Assembly: GCA_964304625.1 (NCBI GenBank)
Contig: OZ199838.1
Location: 806,001-870,000 of the forward strand
Direction of reading: 5' to 3'
Origin: Kudoa neothunni
Lineage: Eukaryota > Cnidaria
Length of the DNA: 64,000 nucleotides
The first letter of the stretch is position 1; the number at the start of each line of letters is the position of its first letter. The position numbers were made by a program, and so were the translations under genes. Positions 26,801 through 38,559 of the stretch are shown here, in pieces. Under the pieces are notes generated by a model that made no database searches, was not told the DNA's origin, and worked only from the letters and a program-made list of their open reading frames with translations.

Positions 26801-29549
26801 ATAACACATTATTTTAAAATAGACGTAAAATCTATTATCTGAATATTAATTTCATATTATTTAAGTCGTGAATTTTTTTCAACATGTATGATTTTTTATT
26901 AATTAAATATTATGATAATTTTTAAATAAAGACGAAACTAGAAAATTAATACTAAACCAGATGATAAAGATGGCAAATAAAAACAAAAATTATTTTTATT
27001 AAACCAACAAAACAAGGAATAAAACTACTTTGACTATATTCAAGTAATTATAAGATTAAACATTAATAATATTTTTCTATTTTGAATTTATTATCTTTAT
27101 AGCCCTTCCTGTCGGATTTGGACTTAATTTTGGATAGACAAATTCGAATAATCCATAAATTTCGGAATCCTTCTAAAAAACTTAAGCAATTTAATCGGTG
27201 TAAATATATTACATTTTAAAAAATTCATATCGGTTAATTTAATAATTTTTATGCTTTACAGACAAAAGTATATTTTTCTTTTATATTTGAAGATTTAGAT
27301 ATATATGATGTAATATTTAATTTATTAAATAATGGTTTTTAGCATATCACAGAATTTCACCGCGGTTTTCTGAGTCTAAATGCCAAAATAACTTAACTAA
27401 TTTCATATTTACTTCTCATTATTATAAGCTTGTCATTTGAAGGATGTGGGTAGTTCCTTTGTAAAACTTTTAATTTTAATGATTTTTAAAGAGACTCAAT
27501 GGAGTATTTTAAATATAGTGGATTTTTTTAATTAGCTTTATAATTATGAAAACCTAATTCTGATATTTTTAAATTTATTAGATAGAATTTTTTAAACGGA
27601 GAAATACAGAAAAAATTAAAGATTACATCACATAAATAATGCGATATATCTAATGTTTTCAAATAGAAAATTGTCTGACAAAAAGGGATGTACAAACCAA
27701 ATTTATATACTTAGTTTGAACGTTACCTTATATATGTTTTAAAAATTATGTTAAATTACTCATTAGATCCAAGGCACCTTTATTCAATTTAATCCTTACT
27801 TGTTAATTTGTTGTTTCCGATTTGATAAGATCATGCTGTCCGCTCTGAACAATTTTACCTATGAGTTCTTCTCTTAAAGTAGTTATCATTTAGAAAGTTA
27901 CTTTGTTTTCAGTTAGAATATGTTTAATTTTAATTTTTGTATCATTAAATTCATTCTTAATTTTAAATAGCCGATATTGATACATTATGGGACTCTGTTT
28001 TGAAGCCTACTAATGTACCATAATCAATTAAATTTTAAATTTATTTTGCAGAACATCTTCTAAATAGTTTTAAAAAAACATGACATTAAGAAATTAAATA
28101 TCATTAAGACAGTTTTTTTTTCTGGTCCCGGACCGACCCCATCGGAACAAGAGTGATTCTTTTCCGTGAAATACGTACAGGGAGGGTTAATATTGTTTGA
28201 ATTAAAACCATCTTTTGAAATATAATAATTAAAGAAACGAGAACTCGATTATTTAAACATGTTTTGCACGGATCTTTAACGCTTAGCTGTAAGTTACACC
28301 ACATTAGTATTATCTTCAAATGGTTAAAAATTTTCTCACACTAATATGCAAATGAATTTATTGAAAAATTTAAGGTGGTTTGGACGTTACATATTACTTA
28401 AATGTGACCTTATGGATCTTATATAATTGGAATTTTATGCAACAATCCATTGTTTTATTCTCACATTATCATACCATAGGCTTAAAAATACTTAGTAATT
28501 TTTAGAGTCAGAGACTTAATTAAATAGTATATTCAAAAGGGTTTACATTTTTCGAGTGGAAATTCACGATAATGTCAAATATATTGTGAACAACATCCCT
28601 AGTATCGATATAGAAATTATCCATGAGATCAAGTATGTATGCAGTATCCAAATTTTTTGTTGAATCGGCTTAATAAGTGGTGGTAATGCCAGTTTGAATA
28701 ATTTAATTAAAAATACTCGCATTAAAAATATGTTTCAGCTTTCCTTGATGTATTTTTTTTGTAAGGATAGTTCTGGTTGTTTGAAAAAATGCCTAAAATA
28801 AATTAATAATTGGAAAACACCACAATCACCAACCTCAATGATATTAAAATACACTGCAAACATTTTATAGAACCACACATAAAAATGTTTCCAATTTCTC
28901 GAAGAAAACACAACGTTAGGGAGCATCTGAGTAAATGTGATACAATCGGTCACATTTTTTTTTGAGTAGAATCTACAAACCGATATCAAATTTGAAACAA
29001 TAAATTGTATGAGTTAATTTAACATACAATAAATTGGAGAGAACAAGAGATTCATTCTGTATATCATCATCACCATTATCGGCAACCGTTTCCGTCGTGC
29101 CCGTATTATTCTCGGTTCCTCTTTCATGCAAATTACAGTATTCAGAATACTATAATCAAATTTAAATCATATGCTAACCTCACATAAGTTTTTTACGTTG
29201 TCAATTTGGTGATGTAGTAGAAATGTGATAGCATTTTTGTATATATCAACAAATATTGATGGTTTTAATATTACCACTACGGTCAAAATATCGCAATAAG
29301 TATTACAATCCTATACAGAAACAGAATAATTAAATGCGAGGATATGAGTAAATTCAGGCATATACAAAAAGTCCATGATAATGCTTGAGAAAACGATTTA
29401 TATTCAAAGAAAATGTTGTCCAACAGTTGGGATCGTTGTAGCAACAGGCGATAATACTGTCAAAGGATTCCGTGAAGAATTTGTACATCTCATTCTTGAT
29501 AGCAACGATGAAATTCATTTTTTGATACTGTAATTGATTAGTGATTCCG
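23896..29549 (-). CDS. large unidentified multi-exon gene, C-terminal 767 residues
   Basis: Twelve exons join with consistent phase to a stop at 23896: 29549-29366, 29310-29179, 29149-29028, 28972-28834, 28792-28717, 28668-28547, 26074-25653, 25217-24928, 24890-24840, 24783-24407, 24330-24208, 24162-23896. Introns are 29 to about 120 nt except 28546-26075 (2.5 kb, carrying a transposon) and 25652-25218 (435 nt). The first listed exon opens in phase 2, so more exons lie upstream. The product is mostly helical and hydrophobic, with an acidic NGDDDIQNES loop near residue 120 and no signal, zinc finger or catalytic motif that I can see. The C-terminal helices (SLWNSNDIKKLFRLIFGAL) faintly recall tethering-complex or MUN-like helical bundles, but I do not claim that. 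Exons at 36.5-38.4 kb on the same strand could be its upstream part. Confidence 0.75.
27097..28190 (-). mobile_element. 1.1-kb piggyBac-like element, copy 2, inside an intron
   Basis: Reverse-orientation twin of 20412-21508. Outer ends are TTAACCCTCCCTG (read on minus from 28190) and GACAGGAAGGGCTATAA near 27097, where the TTAA is degraded to TTAT. It sits inside the 28546-26075 intron of the large minus-strand gene. An open frame at 28104-28319 only spans its end. Confidence 0.85.
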
Positions 29550-29570
29550 CTAATAGAATATCAATTTTAG

Positions 29571-29572
<2 letters not shown>

Positions 29573-29607
<35 letters not shown>
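29573..29607. repeat. TA microsatellite
   Basis: About 17 TA units directly upstream of the 29549 exon. Similar TA runs occur at 25433-25446, 32345-32375 and 40282-40310. Confidence 0.85.
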
Positions 29608-29611
<4 letters not shown>

Positions 29612-30056
29612 AACAATATAAAATATATAAAATATGTAAGGGAGTGGGAATGTAAATAATGAATTATTTGAGTTATCAAAGGAAATTTTTTGCGAAAAAA
29701 AAATCGATAACAAATACAGATTATAATATTTTAATTTATATTTGTTTATATATAGTTATTTCCCAACGTTTATTCGCAAGCGTCAGTATAATGAATGAAT
29801 TAATTGTATTCTCAATGATGACCATTTAAATTGCAAATGAAATTGAACTGGCTAAATTATATAATGACCAATTTCCTATTAAAATATAGAACAAACACTA
29901 ATAATCTATTAACTGTCGAAGGACCGTGAGTCGAAAAACTCAGTATATATCCTTAAGGGTCGTTTATAACCTCACAATTATTTTCTTATTTTATTGCGCA
30001 ATTGACCCAAAAAGCTATCCTTGCAATAATTATTCATAACGCAGTTATATTAGCCG

Positions 30057-30230
30057 ATTAAAAGTTTGTTCTAGAGATAATAAAGTTGCAAAAAAATGTA
30101 ATTCATCCTTCAATAAAATATTATAAACATCTGCATCAAAATGCATATTGTTGTTTATTTTGGGTTTTGATATATGTTTTATTGTATTTAAAATGTTGAA
30201 AGTTTCTGCGAGTAAAATAATTGCGTCCAA
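30057..30230 (-). CDS. possible additional exon of the large gene
   Basis: After a good acceptor (TTACTCGCAG, about 30205) an open frame reads ETFNILNTIKHISKPKI and then DVYNILLKDELHFFATLLSL, stopping at 30045. It has the same helical character and strand as the 29549 exon set. I found no donor that would link it in phase, so it may be an exon with an unseen donor or a decayed piece. Confidence 0.35.
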
Positions 30231-30559
30231 TCAAATACATATAAGAAATACACATAAGCAACCGGGCATGATATCAGCAAAACATCGTTAATCACAAAAC
30301 TGAAAGTAGGATTAAGTCTGGATCACGATTGTAAATATCTGAGTATGTTTATACATTCAAAGTAAAAAATTTAAGTATGAGACATTTAAATTAATTTCAC
30401 TTAAAATAAATTACATTAACTTAAGGATTTTTTAAAGAGAGGGAAATTTTTCCAAAGATAACATTCAATCGGTTTCTAAGCTACATGTTTGACAGTAGCC
30501 AATGTTTTTTGGAATCTATGAGACGAGCAAATAGATCTCTGGCAGTTTAATAACGTATT

Positions 30560-32160
30560 TAGTTGTTTGGTCAGTGTTTCGCAAACAAATACACATCATG
30601 ATCTTTTGCACAGACCAATGATATCTGCTGAATTAGACGTTTCCCCATTAACGATACATTTATTAAATAGTTCGAAACTATATATTTAAATGCGAGTGAT
30701 AATGGTTATTGAAAGTGTGACGCAATATAACATTCGGTTTAATTAGTTCAATGCATAACTCTGAGAAAATTTTGACGCCTGCTACGATCATTGACTCTCC
30801 AACCGGGAAACTTCGATGTCCATGTAACGTAGCAATTGAATGCTGTTATATCAACAAGATCCAAGAACATACGAAAAGACCATCTCCTCGTTGCTCTTGA
30901 ACAACTATAAAATTTAGTCATTCGATCTCAATTGTTAACACCGCCCTTCGTTCTATTATATTGTTTAATAATTTCCAGTCATTTTCATCCACCTGAATTG
31001 ATAACATTTTCAGTTATTTCAGTAGATATTAAAAAAAAGCATGATTTATTGATTTATGGATTTATTGATTTATGGATTTATTGATTTATGAATTTATGTT
31101 GGAGGGCATATGACACCATCGTTATGTTATTATTGAAACAAAAGGTTGACGACAGTTCAACTTGATTTGTCTACTTTAGCAAATGTTCCCGAACAAATCC
31201 ATTTCTGCGTACAATAGTTCACGTTAACGTGATATTGTTTTGTAACAAATATGTAGCTAGAGGAACAGTTGTAATAGGGTTCTCTTTAGTAACACCACCA
31301 ACCATCTTTCCAGTGTAAGGTTGCATGTTGATCAGATATGATGTACATGCAATATCGGCGGCAACACACAACTCCATCCCATAGTGATCTGGTTTGTTCT
31401 TGATATAGACTCAGAAAGGACACCATCCTTTCGTTAACAGTAATGTGTGAGCCAAGAGAGTAATTCCGACCTAATGGATTATTTATTTGGGTAAATACTT
31501 CTCGAATTGGCTCAAATTTATCAGTCGACAAATTAAAACGATCTTGTCTGGTATGTTTATCGTCGAATCGTATTACCCTATATATGTGAGTAAACGACTT
31601 CGAGGTATGGCCGCCGAGAAGAAATATTGCTCGAAAAGTGGGTTGACGTCCTAAATGTTTTTGAACGACAGTTTTGATCCTTTACACCTTCCAGTTACAA
31701 TTAATATTCCCGAAAATGGTTTTATCTCTTCCATCGTTATTTTTTTCATTGTTATATCTTTTATTCGATTCACAAAACTTATTGGTGAAGATAAAACCTT
31801 CTCAAGGATGGTATCATAAAAAAAGAGACTAAAGCATTCAAGAATGTTTTGGAAATTTGTAGCATCACCTATAGGACCAGGGTTATTTGTGGCAAAATTG
31901 TGTGTTCTAGTTCGTGTCCTTGTTTTATTGGTAAGTTCCCATTGAACTCCTGATTTAGACATAGGCATATCACAAGAATTTTGAAAATGATGTTCATCGT
32001 CGTGCTCAGAATCATAATATGATTCTAACTCTTCTATTATATCTTCATAGTATGACGCATCTGACAATTCACCTTCAAATTGTAGATCGCTATCGATAGT
32101 TTCACCAATCTCGATAATGTCGTCAATCAATATATTGATATCATTATCAAAAAGCATTTG
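30560..32160 (-). mobile_element. piggyBac transposase fossil
   Basis: The minus-strand start at 32157 gives an acidic N terminus (MLFDNDINILIDDIIEIGET) followed by the piggyBac N-terminal pattern with P-G-P and FxLFF-like residues (CFSLFFYDTILEKV). Then 31531-31286 has the DDE-region pattern FEPIREVFTQ, LGSHITVNERMV. Further pieces at about 31255-31170 (ATYLLQNNITL) and 30900-30770 (RRWSFRMFLDLVDITAFNCY in mixed frames) follow in the order expected for the family. Two or more frame changes break it. I could not place its terminal repeats. Confidence 0.75.
31042..31097. repeat. tandem repeat, 16-bp unit
   Basis: GATTTATTGATTTATG repeated about 3.5 times within the C-terminal half of the piggyBac fossil. 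Confidence 0.85.
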
Positions 32161-33195
32161 TAAATATAAACTTCTGCGTAAATTAATTAATTACCTAAAA
32201 GTGAATAATATACTTTATTTACTCATAAATTTTAAGACACGTGTAGCCTGTAAATTCTAATTTAATCCTATGATGTCATCATAATACTACAATAGGTAAA
32301 AGGAAAACCTGTAATTTGAACATTTCATGAGCATTTCTTGAACGTTCAATATATAAATATATATATATATATTTATACATTAATGGCGACAAGTTATTGT
32401 TGTATATATTTATCATTTAATAATTACAAAACAAATTTGGAATATGAAGTATGGGGGCGTATGGAGAGCTTGTGCTCAATAATACTAGCATTTTTTCTCG
32501 GATAAATTCTAATATTTTTCAAAATTTTGAATTTATATATTTTCTAAGGTCACGTTAAATTTGACGGGAATCTATGGGATTTCCATTTTTAAAAATAAGA
32601 TATACCGAAAATAGAGTAAGGAGAGACTCCGCTTGGTCCCCCAACGATTAATCTCTCCAAAATAGCTCGAACTAAAAAAATAAGAAAAAATCTTATTTAA
32701 TATTTTAATTTCAAAATAAATAAAATTTCGTGAATGTTGTAAAATATAACGTGTAATCATTGAATGGATCACGAATGATAATTAAACAACAATATATATA
32801 TATATAACATAATATTTATACATTTTTTAAAGAATGATGACCATATTCTAAAATAAGCTATTTATAAATCTCTTATTTTTAGACTTTATTACCTCTAGAT
32901 ATTCGAAGGTCAAATAAAGAAATGAAAATAAATTACCATCACAGTTTAAACATATTACAAATAGGTTTAAACACTAAAAGAAAACTCAAACAACCCATTA
33001 TTCATTAAAAAAATTAAATAAACATTATCTTTATTATTTATTTTAAATACTTAATTCCTAATTATAATAAAATGCAATAACATTAAAAACGATTTCGAAA
33101 TAATAAATATTTGTTGTTTGAGATAAAATACAGAAATGATTAATTAAATAAAACAAATTTCTACATTATTTTATTTATGGTACGATTTCCTATGG
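32161..33195. other. AT-rich spacer
   Basis: No supported feature beyond a TA run at 32345-32375 and a short one near 32790. A minus open frame at 32572-32772 is low-complexity. Confidence 0.45.
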
Positions 33196-34133
33196 TTAAA
33201 ATCTAAGAATAATAAAAATGGTGTAGATTTCTACCCAAATGAATTATATCAACAATATTATAGCGTATTAATGGGAAATAGCTCCTCACCAGTTTTTTCA
33301 ATCATATATCATTATGAAAGCATTCGGAACAATGAAGTGAATTTTTTACGAGATTTATCAAAAAAGTTTGTGTAAAACACCTTTCAAATAAAATTGGGGT
33401 ATAATAAATCTACTCCATATTTTTCTTCCAGAAAATTATTTAAAATGTTGACACACCATTTAAAAAAAATACGGGAATTCTATTGAGTAAATAATGAATT
33501 ATTAACGAAACACTATACATGCGATACCCGCCCCCTCATGCACCAACGTAACATCGATATAAGCATGTCATCCACCCCTGAACGCAACGATAACTCCTCT
33601 TACTCTGATTATTCATATATTAGTTATTCAAAATATGTGAAAATTGTTAATCAGTATTATTATTATTATTATTATTCAAAGTTTCTTATTGTAGAGAACA
33701 CTAAGAAAATGATATTTTTGTTCAACATTTCGACAATTTTTATGTTTGGAAAGTGTTTAAAAGCATATATGATAACTTTTTTGTGAAATAACGATTGTTT
33801 TTCAAAATTTTGTTTTTTTCTACGCGGTATTTCACTGCGTTATTTAAAATAAGATAAATTAATTGACAGTCATCATAAACTTAAATTTGTGTTAAAACTA
33901 AGAAACCGCAGAATTACACCTATAAATACAATCATACTCCAAAGAAACGTAACAACAAAAACATGAGCAAAATATAACTTTAATAATTGCTCATTAATTC
34001 AAATTTTCCTCAGATAAAAGTAAATCCATTCTAACTTTTATTTGAAACAATTCTACCAAATAAAAACGTGTGTTAAATTTCTACCCTATTTTTAATTGGA
34101 GGATGTATATTTTTCAGCTACTTGGAAGATTAA
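33196..34133. mobile_element. deletion-derived piggyBac-like element, copy 2 of the 0.94-kb family
   Basis: Relative of 22833-23773 with the same block order: the GTGTAGATTTCTACCC palindrome near the left, a CAACAATATTATAG block, a short plus-strand N-terminal reading frame (MSSTPERNDNSSYSDYS at about 33566), and CTTGGAAGATTAA at the right end. The two copies have clearly diverged. The open frame at 33538-33786 is this truncated N terminus and not a host gene. Confidence 0.72.
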
Positions 34134-34632
34134 CAAAACACAGCTAAGAAATTATTAAAAAAATATTCCTATACGAGTGAAATAATTTGGTATTAAATGA
34201 GGTGTACAATTATGATATATCCATCAAAATCTTCGTATAAAGCAGATTTAACTCAAAAATCGCTTTACAACGTTACAAAGATGCCAAATTTTGTAAAATG
34301 AAGAAAAAGTAAATATATCGCCAGAAAATAATTAAAAATAAATTTAAATAATTTATAGATATTACAAAAATTATTGAATTTGATATGAAAATTTATCCAA
34401 AAGTATTAACGAAATATTATTTGTTCAAAATGTATTATTGAGTAACAATTACTGGATAATGGGTTATTTATTCTTAAAGACATATAAATTTTTTATTATT
34501 AATAGAAATAAGAAATATTACTTTATGTATACTTTTCAATAAAAAATTATTAAACCGGCCATATTGGTCTCAATTAACAGTTACATGATCATAGAATCAG
34601 TCACCCAAATATACCTTATATATTTCAACTCA

Positions 34633-35850
34633 TTAAACATCTAACAATCTTGGGATAGATTTTACCCAAGACTATTTTGTTGTATTGAGCATACCAATTT
34701 AATTTCATTTATTAAATCTCACCAAATTTTCAATATTACTGGAACTTAAAATGATTTAATTTCACCAAACAAATTAACAAATGGGAAGAAACTAATGAAA
34801 AGAAAATATTTTATTTAAATATTATTCTCTATCGTTATTTTGGGTGAAATTTACCCATGTTTATTTTTTAATTAAAAATATTACAAAAAATGCAACCTAC
34901 CTCTAACTAAAATAAAATAAAATTCCTATTAGTAGTTTTTTTAGAAAGTAAGGAAATGTCAGATAAAATAATTAAATCGCACGAGCGAATATATGAGGAT
35001 GTGCGATTCTAATGATTTCATTGATGAATTTTGTTGTTCAAGGAATGAACATCATATTTTTGACGAATATGTCTTCTTACCCATATTTCTTGCCGATAAT
35101 ATGTAAAATGTTGGGGAAAATAGACCACAGAGACATTACCTTAACAACTTGAGATACAACAAGGCCTTCAACCATCAACAAATAGAGCCTCTTATAGCAG
35201 CATTTTTGTATTCCGTGAAAGTATATATGTTGGTATCTTATGCTCTCAATAAATCAAAAAGCGTGATTGTTTTTTAAAGATCGTTGAACAATTGAATAAA
35301 ATATTGTTGACAACAAATTCCACCAACAACGCAATAAAAATAGTTCTCAGCATTGTTTATGCATCCCAAGAGAAACCTCTCCTTAATGTCCTAATGTCTG
35401 TCTTAATGATGTGTTAATATGAAGCGAACAAAAAGTGGATACAGTGAGAGGGAAAATAACAAAAAATCTTATGAATGGCGCGAATATTGTTATAATGTTT
35501 ATTGTCCAATTCACGTATTTAAAAACTATTTTAACATCGCATAACTGTCAAGAATTTTTTTTATGTTTTGTTTTAATATTTCAACCGGTGCAACACGTTT
35601 AATTCCGCCGAATTAACGCAATTACTTTACTAATGAAACATCGAGCTGTACCGACTTAAGACGGATCGTAAACGAAGGCGATTATCTTGTGGTGGATTAC
35701 GTCAAAATTTAATAAGCATTTGCCAGTATTTTATCCATATGAATTGAAAATTATTTTGCAATATTGATTATTGGATTTTTTTAAAGCGTTATAATTAAAA
35801 AAAAGCGGGGTAAAATTTACCCCAAAGTCCATTACACCCATCCATTACAC
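34633..35850 (+). mobile_element. probable piggyBac-like element, poorly preserved
   Basis: TTAAACATCTAACAATC at the left is followed by GGGATAGATTTTACCC. A second copy of the motif, GGGTGAAATTTACCC, is at 34843, and the right side has the perfect GGGGTAAAATTTACCCC at 35807-35823. Between them is degenerate AT-rich sequence with short plus-strand pieces of acidic reading frame. Boundaries at the right are approximate. Confidence 0.45.
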
Positions 35851-36505
35851 GTTTATCTTCATCTATGTTGGGATCAATAATTTATAAGTTCTCAACAGCT
35901 CAAATACAAAAATTAAAAAATCCCAGCTATTGCTATATATCACAATACTATATATACTTTTTAATAATTGTAGATATTTCAAAGGTTTAATATTGATTAA
36001 AAATTAATTACAAAACAACAAAGTACTTAATATTTAAAGGCTTAATTTTGGATTCGTGCGTTCACCTTTTATCATTTTGTTGTAAAACTTGGTACATTTT
36101 TATGTAGTTTCACCCAAATTTTAAATAATTTTTTCTATCAATCGATCACAATGCTTTTATTGGTGATTGATGAAATTCTCGCAAAAATACGCAAAAATTA
36201 AATGTGTAACAACAAAATCTATACTCAACATAATATAAAGGTTGTCCAAGATTATCTTTTAAGGATTAGTAATACGAAAATTGTGCGCAAACAATTCTAA
36301 ATACGTCGTCACATCAAACATTTATTTAAGATTTGATCCAAAACTATTAATTGAAGTATGCCACCAATTTTTTATCAAAACCCCATCAAGGTTCGACCTT
36401 AAACACATTAATCAATATTCCCGATCTCCCTCGACAACAAACAACCCGTCAAATAATATTGAATTGCCAAAGGGTGATTTCGGACACCCGATAAAATTGT
36501 ATTAC

Positions 36506-38394
36506 TTTAATTTTTCAAATTCAATCAAACTTGAATTGTTTATTAGGTCGTAGCAGAGTGTGATAATACTGCAAATATTGGTGCAATCATTGAGATTGTT
36601 ATTGTATTGGATTTGTTCAACGTAATCAGCAACGTGACACATTGATTTTCTCAATGTGTAAATCATCATCAACTATACGAAAAAATGGATAACCATTCTG
36701 TAATATGGTAGCCTCGGAGATACCATCTTATAGAGATCATTATGGCGTAGATTACGATGGTAGATAGCACACAATTTTACACCTTTTTCATAGTGACTTG
36801 AAAGTCGGCTCATGAATCGACCCCTAAGCTTATGAATTTTATTGATAAGTGTGGTGACTTTGTTGATGTAATCATGAGAGAATTTGATGTAATCGACTAT
36901 TTGGTGGTAATTAAACTGAACCACCCTTTCGATTTCAATATCAATGCATTCGATCGATGTGGTAAGCTGAATATCACGAGCATTCCATTGAAAACAATTA
37001 AAAATTAAAACCAACATTAGTACTACCATTGAAATGTCAGAATATTCCCTCCAAAACTTGGCATTTGCAACGGGATTTTTTTCATCCGAAAAAAACTATA
37101 GATAAAGTCGGATATTTGAAATTACCCAGCAAACTATTTGAATTTGATCACCTCGATAAGGGGGTCTTTTTTAAATAAAAATTTTTTCACTATGACAACT
37201 GATTATATTCAAGACATACAAACTGTATGAATACTTTTGTCAAAGTGATTGATATTGGCCTTGTCTAGTTGATTATTATCAAACAAGCCATTTCCAATTG
37301 GGAGCAATTCATTATTATTCTGCTAGATTTTACATGTATATATGGCATAATAGAATCATTAATTTAATGGTTTACATGATCTAAATGAGGTTGATTTCTG
37401 GTGTAATATTCGTATGTTTCGATTGATCTTGTAAACTTTTGCTTAATTTCAGGTGGGATCTTAAAGCTCTCCAAAATTAATCCACTCCCTACGACTTTAT
37501 AATGGTTCTCCTCGACCAAATTCTCTAAACATCCAGATGGAGAGGTGGTTATTGGCCGACAATCCTCAATAAATGAATTCAATATTTGAACACGAAATCC
37601 CATGTTCGAATCTGTACAATAAGTTACATCAACACAGATACAATGTTCATTTCCGTCCATCGACGAAATATTCATTCGGAATCCGATATGAAGTTTTGCG
37701 TCGCTTTCTCATCGTTGTGTACATGACCTAGCTTATCTTTTCTAATCTGATATGTACTGAATGTTACACCATCTACTAGCAAACCTCGTTAAATTATTTT
37801 ATAAGCATATAAAATAGAATAGGATCTCTCGTTAATTTTTTTGGAGATTATTGTTTGCCATTAATCCCATATATTATTTGGATTATGAGATAAATAAACA
37901 ACTCAGTGGATTTGATCGTGGTGTTATGATGTGTGTGCTCCACAAATCACAACATTAAGCATATGTTTTTCTCGCTAATTACCGAGTTGTTAAATTATTT
38001 CGATATTATAGGTAAAAAAGCATGGTCTGTCAAATACATTTAGTCCATCAATAAAATTCGACTCTAGATTTAGATTAATTTGATTTAGATTAATTTACAC
38101 TCATTTGGTGTTATATTTTGTATTTATGGTGGAATCTTAATATTTAAAATTGTAATTTATTTATTTTGTAAAAATGTATATTTATTTACAAAGCTACAAA
38201 GCTTCGTGTGAGGCAATTGTTCGTGCATACCAAGTAAATTTGGTTGTTAATTATTGTTTTAAAAATTTATTTATATAGTTAAAACTAATTAAATAAATAT
38301 CTTGCATAACATGACGTAGGATTTTGTTTTGCCTAACCATTATGCTAATGTTTTGTTTGACCATCTCAACAACGCTGCTGATACTATATGTCAT
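36506..38394 (-). CDS. unidentified multi-exon gene (N-terminal part or separate gene)
   Basis: Well supported consecutive exons, all in phase: about 37694-37376, 37322-37224, 37095-36724, 36672-36506, with GT-AG introns of 53, 128 and 51 nt. The last exon ends in phase 2 at a GTAATA donor, so the gene continues downstream. The translation has paired cysteines early (CICVDVTYC, then CRPITTSPSGC), a polar stretch, a hydrophobic segment MVVLMLVLIFNC near 37029, and helical sequence rich in charged residues (INKIHKLRGRFMSRLSSHYE). Upstream, 37784-37680 reads in another frame (LLVDGVTFSTYQIRKDKLG) and could not be joined uniquely. A likely start exon is at 38394 (MTYSISSVVEMVKQN). Same strand as the 23.9-29.5 kb exons, so it may be the same transcription unit interrupted by transposons. 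Confidence 0.65.
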
Positions 38395-38487
38395 TGTGCT
38401 TCTATTATTTATTTTGCAATAATTTATTCTCAAAAAAATGATTATTAAAATGTATTTTTCAAAACAATGTTGGAGTTAGCGCATGCT

Positions 38488-38525
38488 CATGACGTCATGA
38501 TGTCATGACGTTATGACGTGATGAT
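38488..38525. promoter_or_regulatory. clustered CRE-like TGACGT motifs
   Basis: Four TGACG/TGATG repeats in 38 bp, including a perfect TGACGTCA palindrome and near copies ATGTCATGACG, TTATGACGTG. They lie about 95 bp upstream of the candidate minus-strand start at 38394. CREB/ATF-type bZIP factors are known to bind TGACGTCA; a promoter role here is inference. Confidence 0.45.
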
Positions 38526-38528
38526 AGA

Positions 38529-38557
38529 CAGGGTGAGCAGTAACAGTGCCCACCCTG
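38529..38557. other. inverted repeat / hairpin
   Basis: CAGGGTG at 38529 pairs with CACCCTG at 38551 around a 15-base loop, directly beside the CRE-like cluster, in an unusually GC-rich local stretch. Confidence 0.5.
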
Positions 38558-38559
38558 AG

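Noticed and set aside
36281-36553. 90-codon plus-strand open frame
   Set aside because: Overlaps a well-supported minus-strand exon (36672-36506), has no splice context, and is likely chance.
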